From an uncultured Victivallaceae bacterium (GTDB lineage Bacteria; Verrucomicrobiota; Lentisphaeria; Victivallales; Victivallaceae): a stretch of 57,840 nucleotides of DNA. This document shows, in pieces, positions 1-7,412 of this stretch (its first letter is position 1; every line of letters begins with the position of its first letter). Under the pieces are notes generated by a model, which ran no database searches, had not been told where the DNA came from, and was given only the letters and a program-made list of their open reading frames with translations. The position numbers and the translations under genes were made by a program. Location: positions 1 through 57,840 of the forward strand of contig CALXOD010000043.1 of assembly GCA_944389925.1 (NCBI GenBank), in the 5' to 3' direction.

Positions 1-43
1 CGATCGTTGGGTAAAAAAATATCGAATTGAGGAAAGAGATCTC

Positions 44-712
44 ATGGCGAATATCAAAGTTCAAAAAATGCCGACCATCCGCCGGCTGCCTACTTATCTC
101 TATAAACTCTCCGAAATGCACAAAGCCGGCGTCGGCATCGTCGCGACGCCCGAACTTGCCCGGTATATGAATCTGGCGGAAATCGTCATCCGCAAAGACC
201 TGGCGATCACCGGCGTCTCCGGTCAACCCGGCGTCGGCTATAAAGTCTGCGAACTGATCGACGCCATCCGGCGTTTTCTCCAGTGGGAAAACCCCGCCTC
301 AGCCATTCTCGTCGGTGCCGGATCACTGGGGCATGCGTTGCTGGGATACGACGGCTTCGAAGATTATGGGTTGAAGATCATTGCCGCGTTTGACGCCGAT
401 CCGGACAAAATCGGCACACTGGTGCATGGCCGCGAAGTTTTTGATATCGCATTGCTGGCGGAAAAGGTCCGGGAGCTGAAAGTCGAACTCGGCATCATCT
501 GCGTCCCGGCAACTTATGCCCAGGAAGTGGCAGACGCCATGGTGGCAGCCGGAATCCGGGGCATCTGGAATTTCGCCAACGTCAGTTTGAAAACCCCGGA
601 TCATGTGGTCGTGCAGCGGGAAGTAATCGCCGGAGGGTTCGCCGTGCTTTCCGTAAAATTGCGCCAGAGCATGGAAAACAGCGACCGTACTGAGCCTGAA
701 CTGAAAGACTGA
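44..712 (+). CDS. rex: Redox-sensing transcriptional repressor Rex
   Basis: A 222-residue Rex-family repressor. Residues 1-80 form the winged-helix DNA-binding part and residues 85-200 a Rossmann NAD(H)-binding domain, with the glycine-rich loop GAGSLG at 91-96 and an acidic residue ending the second strand (FDAD, 116-119). Rex proteins are known to release DNA when NADH/NAD+ rises, de-repressing fermentative genes. The ATG is preceded by GAGGAAAG. It lies 45 bases ahead of the hydrogenase genes and is probably their first cistron and regulator. Only 43 bases upstream are visible, so its promoter and any Rex operator lie outside the window. Length and domain order are normal for the family. 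Confidence 0.95.
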   Translation: MANIKVQKMPTIRRLPTYLYKLSEMHKAGVGIVATPELARYMNLAEIVIRKDLAITGVSGQPGVGYKVCELIDAIRRFLQWENPASAILVGAGSLGHALLGYDGFEDYGLKIIAAFDADPDKIGTLVHGREVFDIALLAEKVRELKVELGIICVPATYAQEVADAMVAAGIRGIWNFANVSLKTPDHVVVQREVIAGGFAVLSVKLRQSMENSDRTEPELKD

Positions 713-757
713 GAAAGACATTTCATCCTATATCCAACAAATCAGAGGTTTCAAAGT

Positions 758-1267
758 ATGCAGCAGACCATGGAGAAGACCCAGGCGATGATTGACCATC
801 TCGCCGCAGTCAACCGGATTCTGGAAAAGAACGGATACCAGGAATCCCGGTTGATTCCGATCCTGCAGGAGGTGCAGGACGTGTATAAGTATCTTTCGAA
901 AGAGATGATCAGTTATGTGGCCACCAGCATCGGCGTACCCCCTTCCCGGGTCTACGGAGTGGCAACCTTCTACGCTCACTTCTCCATGCAGCCGAAGGGG
1001 AAATATATCATCCGCCTCTGTGACGGCACCGCCTGCCACGTCAAGAAATCGCACGGTATTCTCAATGCGCTGTACGCTCATCTTGATCTCAGCGCCGATA
1101 AGCGGACCACCGACGACTTGCTCTTCACCATCGAAACTGTCAGCTGCCTCGGAGCCTGCGGTCTGGCTCCGGTCATGGTGGTCGGCGACGAAGTTCACGG
1201 ACAGGTCACGCCGGAACAGGCGGTCGCCATCGTCGATCAGCTCCGCGCCGCCGAAAAACAAGCCTAA
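758..1267 (+). CDS. hydC: NuoE-like [2Fe-2S] subunit of the bifurcating [FeFe] hydrogenase
   Basis: 169 residues of the NADH dehydrogenase 24-kDa (NuoE/HydC/HndA) family. A helical N-terminal half is followed by a thioredoxin-like ferredoxin fold. The four expected [2Fe-2S] ligands are visible as C88 and C93 (LCDGTACHV) and C130 and C134 (SCLGACGLAP). In trimeric HydABC enzymes this subunit supports electron transfer next to the flavin subunit. The ATG follows AGAGG with a 9-base spacer. It lies between rex and hydB, 15 bases before the latter, in an evident operon. Full length for the family. Confidence 0.93.
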   Translation: MQQTMEKTQAMIDHLAAVNRILEKNGYQESRLIPILQEVQDVYKYLSKEMISYVATSIGVPPSRVYGVATFYAHFSMQPKGKYIIRLCDGTACHVKKSHGILNALYAHLDLSADKRTTDDLLFTIETVSCLGACGLAPVMVVGDEVHGQVTPEQAVAIVDQLRAAEKQA

Positions 1268-1282
1268 CCTACGGAGAATAAA

Positions 1283-3181
1283 ATGTCCGCTGAACCTGTC
1301 ATCGATCTGGAAAAAATTACCGCAGATTATCTGGCCGCTGCCGGAAAGATCAAACGCCGCATCATTCTCTGCGCCGGTACCGGTTGTGTCGCCAACGGCT
1401 CTCTGGAGGTCCGCAAACGTCTGGCCGAAGAGCTGGCCGCCGCCGGCATCATCGCCGAAATCGAACTCAAGGCGGAGACCCCGGAAGGTTCCACCTATTT
1501 ATCTAAAAGCGGCTGTCAAGGTTTCTGCCAGGCCGGCCCGTTGCTGCATCTGGAGCCGGAAGGTATCCTGTATACCAAGGTCAAGGTCTCCGATGTCAAG
1601 GAGATCGTCGAAAAAACCATTCTGCGGGGAGAAATCATTGACCGGCTGCTGTATGTCGACGTGCGTACCGGAAAACATTGCCGCGGCAATGCGGAAATTC
1701 CCTTCTACAGCCGCCAGAAACGTGTTGTTCTCGCCAACTGCATGATCGAACCGGACGATGTGCGCGAATACATCGCACGCGGCGGTTATGCCGGCGCCCG
1801 GAAGGCCGTCCGCGACATGACGCCGGAAGAAGTCTGTCAGACCGCCATCGACTCCGGACTGCGGGGGCGCGGCGGCGGCGGCTTCCCGACCGGACTGAAA
1901 TGGAAATTCACGCTTGCCAGCAAAAATGCGAAAAAATACGTCATCTGTAACGGTGACGAAGGAGACCCCGGCGCCTTTATGGACCGTTCGGTCATGGAAG
2001 GCAATCCCCACAGCGTGATCGAAGGCATGATGATCGCCGCCCGCGCCATCGAAGCGGACGAAGGTTTTGTCTATGTGCGCGCCGAATATCCGCTTGCCGT
2101 CAAGCGCATGCGCGCCGCGGTGAAGGCGGCGGAAGAAGCCGGTCTGCTGGGAGATCACTTGTTCGGTACCGATTTCTCCTTCCGGCTGCAGGTAATGGAA
2201 GGCGCAGGCGCATTCGTCTGCGGTGAGGAAACCGCCCTGATCGCCTCCATCGAAGGGAAACGCGGCATGCCGCGCCCGAAACCGCCCTTCCCCGCCCAGA
2301 GCGGCCTCTGGGGCAAACCCACGGTGATTAATAACGTTGAAACCCTGGCGTCGGTTCCGATGATCTTCCGGGAAGGCCCCGCGGCCTATCGCGCCTGCGG
2401 TACGGAAAAGTCCCCCGGAACCAAAACCTTCGCCCTGACCGGTCATGTGGTAAACACCGGTTTGATTGAAGTGCCCTTCGGCACCACGCTGCGCGAAATC
2501 GTCTACAACATCGGCGGCGGCGTCACCGACAACTCCGGCAAAGTCACCAACGATGACTTCAAGGCAGTCCAGATCGGCGGTCCCTCCGGCGGCTGTCTCA
2601 CCCCCGACATGCTGGATCTGCCGCTGGACTTCGACTCGCTCCGTTCCGTCGGCGCCATGGTCGGTTCCGGCGGTCTGGTGGTGATGAACAAACAGACCTG
2701 CATGATCAAAATCGCCCGTTTCTTCATGCAGTTCACGCAAAACGAATCCTGCGGCAAATGCGTCCCCTGCCGGGAAGGCACCAAACAGATGCTGGCACTG
2801 CTGGACGACATCATCGAAGGCCGCGCCGACCGTCGCACGCTGGAACTGCTGGAGGAAACCGCCAAAGCCGTTCAGCTCGGTTCCCTCTGCGGTCTCGGTA
2901 AAACCGCGCCGAATCCGGTGCTTTCCACGCTGCGTTATTTCCGCGATGAATACGAAGCTCATGTCTTCAAGAAGATCTGCCCGACCGGCGAATGCAAAGC
3001 CCTCGCCCGACCGGAAATCGATCCGGAAAAATGCAAGGGCTGTACCGCCTGTATGCGGAAATGCCCGGTCGGTGCCATCACCGGAAAACTCAAGGAAGTC
3101 CATGTAATCGACGCAGATAAGTGCATCAAATGCGGCGCCTGCAAGACGGCCTGTAAATTCGGCGCGGTCATCGGTCTGTAA
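1283..3181 (+). CDS. hydB: NuoF-like FMN/NADH-binding subunit of the [FeFe] hydrogenase
   Basis: 632 residues, HydB/HndC architecture. An N-terminal thioredoxin-like [2Fe-2S] domain (C30, C35, C78, C82) precedes a NuoF core with the glycine-rich NADH/FMN motif at 195-204 (GRGGGGFPTG). The [4Fe-4S] ligands follow (C490, C493, C496, C536). Two C-terminal ferredoxin clusters complete the protein (C584, C587, C590, C594 and C614, C617, C620, C624). In electron-bifurcating hydrogenases this subunit carries the flavin at which NADH is oxidised and electrons split toward ferredoxin and the H-cluster subunit. That use here is inferred from the architecture and from the hydC and hydA neighbours; NADP+ as partner cannot be excluded. 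The start follows ACGGAGAATAAA. Confidence 0.94.
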   Translation: MSAEPVIDLEKITADYLAAAGKIKRRIILCAGTGCVANGSLEVRKRLAEELAAAGIIAEIELKAETPEGSTYLSKSGCQGFCQAGPLLHLEPEGILYTKVKVSDVKEIVEKTILRGEIIDRLLYVDVRTGKHCRGNAEIPFYSRQKRVVLANCMIEPDDVREYIARGGYAGARKAVRDMTPEEVCQTAIDSGLRGRGGGGFPTGLKWKFTLASKNAKKYVICNGDEGDPGAFMDRSVMEGNPHSVIEGMMIAARAIEADEGFVYVRAEYPLAVKRMRAAVKAAEEAGLLGDHLFGTDFSFRLQVMEGAGAFVCGEETALIASIEGKRGMPRPKPPFPAQSGLWGKPTVINNVETLASVPMIFREGPAAYRACGTEKSPGTKTFALTGHVVNTGLIEVPFGTTLREIVYNIGGGVTDNSGKVTNDDFKAVQIGGPSGGCLTPDMLDLPLDFDSLRSVGAMVGSGGLVVMNKQTCMIKIARFFMQFTQNESCGKCVPCREGTKQMLALLDDIIEGRADRRTLELLEETAKAVQLGSLCGLGKTAPNPVLSTLRYFRDEYEAHVFKKICPTGECKALARPEIDPEKCKGCTACMRKCPVGAITGKLKEVHVIDADKCIKCGACKTACKFGAVIGL

Positions 3182-3205
3182 AATCAAGGGGAAAAGCAAG
3201 CAATC

Positions 3206-5224
3206 ATGGATAAAAATACTCTCACCATCAACGGCCGGGAAGTCGCCATCGCCGGAGAGCGCAACCTCCTGGAAGTGATTCGCAAAGCAGGAATCGACCT
3301 GCCGACTTTCTGTTATCACTCCGAGCTTTCGATTTACGGGGCCTGCCGTTTGTGCCTGGTTGAAATCCAGGGCAAGGGCATTTTCGCCTCCTGCTCGACC
3401 GCGCCGGCACCGGGCATGTCGGTCCTGACCGACACCAAAGCCATCCGCAAAATGCGCAAAATCAACGTTGAGCTGCTTCTGGCCAACCACAAGCGTGAAT
3501 GCCCGTCCTGCGCCCGCAGCGCGACCTGTTCATTGCAGGACATTGCCCGTAAACTCGGTGTTACCACGGTGCGTTACAAACAACCTGCGGCCGATCTCCC
3601 GATCGACGATTCCAGTCCTTCTCTGCTGCGAGACCCGAATAAATGCGTACTCTGCGGCGACTGTGTCCGCGTCTGCTCCGAAGTGCAGACCGTAGGCGCC
3701 CTGGACTTCGCCGGACGCGGTTCCAATGCCCGGGTGGTGCCGGCCTTTTCTCAAAATCTGGCGGACGTGGAATGCGTCAACTGCGGCCAGTGTGCAGCGG
3801 TCTGCCCGACCGGAGCCATCGTGCCGAAATCCAACTGCGATCAGGTCTGGGACGCCATTCACGATCCGGAAAAAACCGTGGTCGTTCAGATCGCCCCGGC
3901 CGTACGGGTGGCCCTCGGCGAGCATTTTGGCTTCAAAAGCGGTGAAAATGTGGCACGCCAGATGGTCTCCGCCATGAAAATGATGGGCTTTGATCAGGTG
4001 TATGATACCTGTTACGCCGCCGACATGACGATTTTCGAGGAAGCCACAGAGCTGATTGAACGGATCACCCAAGGCGGAAAAATGCCGATGTTCACCAGCT
4101 GCTGTCCCGGTTGGGTCAAATTTCTGGAAACGTTCTATCCGGAAATGATGCCGAACTTGTCAAGCACCCGTTCCCCGCAGCAGATTTTCGGCGCGGTGGC
4201 CCGCCGGACGCTGCCGCAGCAGCTCCAGGTCAAACCGGAAAATCTGGTGGTGGTTTCAGTCATGCCCTGCACCGCCAAAAAGTTCGAGGCACAGCTGCCG
4301 AAATTCAGTACCGACGGACGTCCGGACGTTGATTATGTCCTGACGACGATCGAACTGGCCCAGATGATCGAATCGATGGGGATCAATCTGGCCGCGCTGC
4401 CGCCGGAAACCTTTGACATGCCGTTTGGCTTCTCCACCGGCGGCGGGGTGATCTTCGGTGCAACCGGCGGAGTCATGGAGGCGGCCCTGCGTTATGCGGT
4501 AGAAAAGCTTGAAGGCAAACCGCTGGATCGTATTGACTTCAAGGAAGTCCGCGGCCTCACCCCCCGCAAGGAAGCGGAACTGGAAATCAACGGTACGAAG
4601 CTGCGGGTGGCTGTCGTGCACGGTCTCGGCAACGCACGGAAACTGCTCGATGATATCAAAGCCGGTCTGGTTCAGGTTGATTTCGTGGAAGTCATGGCCT
4701 GCCCCGGCGGTTGTATCAGCGGCGGCGGTCAGCCGATTTCGCACGAAACAGATTTCCGTGTCCGTCGGACTCAGGGACTGTACGAAACGGATAAAGTCCG
4801 TCAGCTCCAGAAACCGCAGGACAACTTCTGGGTGGAAAAGTGCTATCAGGAACTTCTCGGAGGGCATCCCGGTTCTCATGCGGCCCATCTGACGTTGCAC
4901 ACGCATTATCAGAACCGCAACCAGATTTTCGATGCCAAAACCCCGGTCCTTCACAGCGAAGGCGCCGCGGACAAGATTCCGGTCTGCATTACCATCTGCA
5001 CCAAACAGGAAAACTGCCCCGGCAAAGCCCTGCTCGGTATGGTCGTCGATTACATTAAGAAGAACAACCTGTCCGAGCGCTTCGATGTAGACGCCGCCTT
5101 CAGCAGCCGTCCGGAGGCTGACGGTACACTGGCTGTAACAGTCGGCGATCAGGAAATCGGTCGCAGCGACTCGCTGGAAGCGACCTTCCAGGCTGTAGTG
5201 GCAGCGTTGAACGCCGCCTGCTGA
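3206..5224 (+). CDS. hydA: [FeFe] hydrogenase catalytic subunit HydA
   Basis: 672 residues. The order is: N-terminal plant-type [2Fe-2S] domain (C36, C47, C50, C63); His-ligated [4Fe-4S] (H95, C99, C102, C108); two ferredoxin clusters (C147/150/153/157 and C190/193/196/200); then the H-cluster domain with all three signatures, TSCCPGW at 297, MPCTAKK at 353 and MACPGGC at 497. It makes or oxidises H2 in the cytoplasm as part of HydABC. After the usual end of the small-subunit-like region (about residue 568) comes an extra tail of roughly 100 residues, with C594, C598 and C604 and a terminal C672. This resembles the thioredoxin-like [2Fe-2S] tail of some trimeric enzymes, but only three of its cysteines are close together. 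A terminator follows 33 bases after the stop. Confidence 0.96.
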   Translation: MDKNTLTINGREVAIAGERNLLEVIRKAGIDLPTFCYHSELSIYGACRLCLVEIQGKGIFASCSTAPAPGMSVLTDTKAIRKMRKINVELLLANHKRECPSCARSATCSLQDIARKLGVTTVRYKQPAADLPIDDSSPSLLRDPNKCVLCGDCVRVCSEVQTVGALDFAGRGSNARVVPAFSQNLADVECVNCGQCAAVCPTGAIVPKSNCDQVWDAIHDPEKTVVVQIAPAVRVALGEHFGFKSGENVARQMVSAMKMMGFDQVYDTCYAADMTIFEEATELIERITQGGKMPMFTSCCPGWVKFLETFYPEMMPNLSSTRSPQQIFGAVARRTLPQQLQVKPENLVVVSVMPCTAKKFEAQLPKFSTDGRPDVDYVLTTIELAQMIESMGINLAALPPETFDMPFGFSTGGGVIFGATGGVMEAALRYAVEKLEGKPLDRIDFKEVRGLTPRKEAELEINGTKLRVAVVHGLGNARKLLDDIKAGLVQVDFVEVMACPGGCISGGGQPISHETDFRVRRTQGLYETDKVRQLQKPQDNFWVEKCYQELLGGHPGSHAAHLTLHTHYQNRNQIFDAKTPVLHSEGAADKIPVCITICTKQENCPGKALLGMVVDYIKKNNLSERFDVDAAFSSRPEADGTLAVTVGDQEIGRSDSLEATFQAVVAALNAAC

Positions 5225-5257
5225 CCTGCCAAACAGCGTCGGCAACCGTAACGGCCC

Positions 5258-5320
5258 CACACACCGCGGAAATCCGGATGATTTTCTGAACCGGATTTCA
5301 GCGGTGTGTGTTTCTAGTTT
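5258..5320 (+). terminator. Rho-independent terminator of the rex-hydCBA operon
   Basis: A 10-bp perfect outer stem (5258-5267 with 5301-5310) continues, after one mismatch, into a 9-bp inner stem (5269-5277 with 5291-5299). A 13-base loop separates the arms, and TTTCTAGTTT follows. It lies directly after hydA and ahead of a new promoter, so it should end the hydrogenase transcript. Confidence 0.85.
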
Positions 5321-5349
5321 AAATTCTCCGTATTTTACCATTCGGCAAC

Positions 5350-5378
5350 TTGCAAAGAAGTCTCTTGTCCTGTATAAT
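5350..5378 (+). promoter_or_regulatory. Sigma-70-type promoter of the receiver-uvrC unit
   Basis: The -35 element TTGCAA (5350-5355), a 17-base spacer and a perfect -10 TATAAT (5373-5378) predict a start near 5385, about 70 bases before the receiver gene. It lies just after the hydrogenase terminator. The open frame that reaches upstream through this promoter is therefore not all coding. Confidence 0.8.
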
Positions 5379-5453
5379 ATAGATAGATTCGCAAGAGCGG
5401 CGTTCTGTGCGTCGGTCCCTGAGCGGACAGCGCGTTTTCACATTGGAGAAAAA

Positions 5454-5870
5454 ATGGCTGAGACCATCAAAGACCTGCCGGGCGGCAATGAAACCATCCT
5501 GATCGTGGATGACCACGAAACCATCTGGGATTTTCTGATCGAAGCGCTGCAATGCCTCGGTTATTCCGTGCTGCTGGCCGAAAACGGAGCAGATGCCGTA
5601 GAAATCTACCGGGAAAATCCCGGTCAGATCGATCTGGTACTACTGGATATGATTATGCCCAAAGTAGGTGGTCATCAAGCATTCTGCCAGATTCGAGCCC
5701 TGGATCCGGAGGCGACGATTCTGCTTTCCAGCGGTTTCGTGTCCGAAGAAGAAGTGCACGATCTGCTGCAGCAGGGAGCCTGCGGGTTCCTGCCCAAACC
5801 GCACCGGCTGCCGGATGTCGCCCGAGCCATCCGCAAGGCGCTCGATCGCAAAACGGTCCAGGCCTGCTGA
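5454..5870 (+). CDS. Stand-alone response-regulator receiver protein
   Basis: 138 residues, consisting of a CheY-like receiver domain and nothing else. The acidic pocket is D19-D20 and the phospho-acceptor is D65 (VLLDMIMP). The conserved Ser/Thr position falls at S92-S93 and the conserved lysine is K115 (FLPKP). No DNA-binding or enzymatic output domain follows, so it should act by protein-protein contact. The frame is open further upstream, but this ATG (GGAGA, 4-base spacer) begins a normal receiver and the promoter at 5350 lies within the upstream extension. No partner histidine kinase is in the window. The gene lies 28 bases before uvrC and is probably co-transcribed with it. Confidence 0.9.
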   Translation: MAETIKDLPGGNETILIVDDHETIWDFLIEALQCLGYSVLLAENGADAVEIYRENPGQIDLVLLDMIMPKVGGHQAFCQIRALDPEATILLSSGFVSEEEVHDLLQQGACGFLPKPHRLPDVARAIRKALDRKTVQAC

Positions 5871-5898
5871 CGATTGACCATCGATAAGCGGATGTGAG

Positions 5899-7356
5899 AT
5901 GAAAAGGGAATTTCACCCGTCTGATCTGCCTCACCAACCCGGCGTGTATGTATTCCGGGATCGTTTCGGCCGGGTCATTTATGTCGGCAAGGCATCTGAT
6001 CTGCGGCGACGTGTTTCCAGTTACTTTCAGCCGTCCCGACTGGCCCGCGCCGACGCAAAATTGCGTTCGCTGGTCAACTCCATCGATGACTGGTCCTTTC
6101 AAACCGTGCGCAATGAGGACGAGGCGCTCATTCTCGAATCCCGTCTGATCAAGGAATATGCCCCGCATTACAACATCCTGATGCGGGACGACAAACGTTA
6201 TCCCCTGCTGAAAATCGATCTGCGCGACCGCTTCCCGACGCTCAAACTGGCGCGAATCAAGAAAGATGACCATGCCCGTTATTTCGGTCCTTTTCCCCAA
6301 GGCGGTGCACTGCGTGCCACGCTGGACTTTCTGCTGGCACACTTCGGACTGCGCGCCTGCCGTGACTCCTCTCCCGACGAGGAAACCCGCAAACGCTGTC
6401 TCAAACGGATCGTCCGGGATTGCAGCGCTCCCTGTACCGGCGACATCAGCGAAGCGGAATACCGACAGCTGGTGGAACGGGTGCTGCAGGTGCTCTCCGG
6501 CGACATCAGCGAGCTTTCCGCCGAAATCCGGAACAAAATGCAACAGGCGGCTGCCGCCAGAAAATACGAAGCCGCCGCCCGGTACCGCGACATTCTGACC
6601 AATCTGGAAACCGTTTGCGGTGAAAAAAACCGTGCCTTTGAACGACCAGAACTGCCGGAACTTCCGAATGGCCCCGCCGCCGTCCGGGATCTGCAGCGGG
6701 AACTGGGGCTGCCGATCTCTCCGAGGCGCATGATCTGTTTCGACAATTCCAACCTGCTCGGAACTTTCGCCGTTTCCTCCATGGTCTGCTTTCATGACGG
6801 ACGCCCGGATCGTGCAAATTACCGCCGGTTCCGAGTGCGTACCGTCGATCAACCCGATGACTTCGAAACGATGCGGGAGGTCATCACTCGCCATTTCGGC
6901 AGACTGCTGCGGGAAGGCCGACAACTCCCGGACCTGGTAGTCATCGACGGCGGGCGTGGGCAACTTTCTGCGGCCCTGGACGCGCTGATTGCGCTGCAAT
7001 GTCCGCCGTTGCCGGTCATCGGACTGGCCAAACGCAATGAAGAAGTATTTCTCCCGGGACGGGAAGAACCGCTGCGGCTGGACCGGCACGGACCCGCCCT
7101 GCGGCTGCTGCAGGCGATCCGCGACGAGTCGCACCGTTTCGCCATCACTTACCACCGACAGCTGCGCATGAAACGGTTGGAACAGTCTCTGCTGGATGAC
7201 ATTCCCGGCATTGGAGAACAGCGTAAGAAGCAATTGCTCCGGGCCTTCGGCTCGGTCCGCGCCATCCGACACGCTGATGTTGAGGAAATCACCCGGAAAA
7301 TTCCGGGAATCGGTGATAAATTAGCCAAAAAGCTGATTGACTTTTTAGCGGAATAA
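5899..7356 (+). CDS. uvrC: Compact UvrC excinuclease subunit
   Basis: 485 residues. A GIY-YIG nuclease domain occupies 12-95 (GVYVF at 15-19, YVGKA at 28-32). A four-cysteine group resembling the UvrC iron-sulphur site follows (C154, C167, C175, C179), then a UVR motif near 205-238. The RNase H-like nuclease domain has D282, D350 and H412, and two helix-hairpin-helix motifs lie at 433-452 and 467-483. UvrC makes both incisions in nucleotide excision repair with UvrA and UvrB. It is about 120 residues shorter than the E. coli protein. The missing part is the segment between the UVR motif and the RNase H-like domain, while every nuclease residue I checked is present. It appears intact rather than truncated. 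Confidence 0.93.
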   Translation: MKREFHPSDLPHQPGVYVFRDRFGRVIYVGKASDLRRRVSSYFQPSRLARADAKLRSLVNSIDDWSFQTVRNEDEALILESRLIKEYAPHYNILMRDDKRYPLLKIDLRDRFPTLKLARIKKDDHARYFGPFPQGGALRATLDFLLAHFGLRACRDSSPDEETRKRCLKRIVRDCSAPCTGDISEAEYRQLVERVLQVLSGDISELSAEIRNKMQQAAAARKYEAAARYRDILTNLETVCGEKNRAFERPELPELPNGPAAVRDLQRELGLPISPRRMICFDNSNLLGTFAVSSMVCFHDGRPDRANYRRFRVRTVDQPDDFETMREVITRHFGRLLREGRQLPDLVVIDGGRGQLSAALDALIALQCPPLPVIGLAKRNEEVFLPGREEPLRLDRHGPALRLLQAIRDESHRFAITYHRQLRMKRLEQSLLDDIPGIGEQRKKQLLRAFGSVRAIRHADVEEITRKIPGIGDKLAKKLIDFLAE

Positions 7357-7412
7357 GAGTATTTTCAATAGAGTTTTCGAACTTCATAAGTGTGAAAGGT
7401 CTAGGAATTATC

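Noticed and set aside
1499-3490. A 663-codon minus-strand frame opposite hydB
   Set aside because: It crosses the hydB-hydA junction and has no protein family features, whereas both plus-strand genes are certain.
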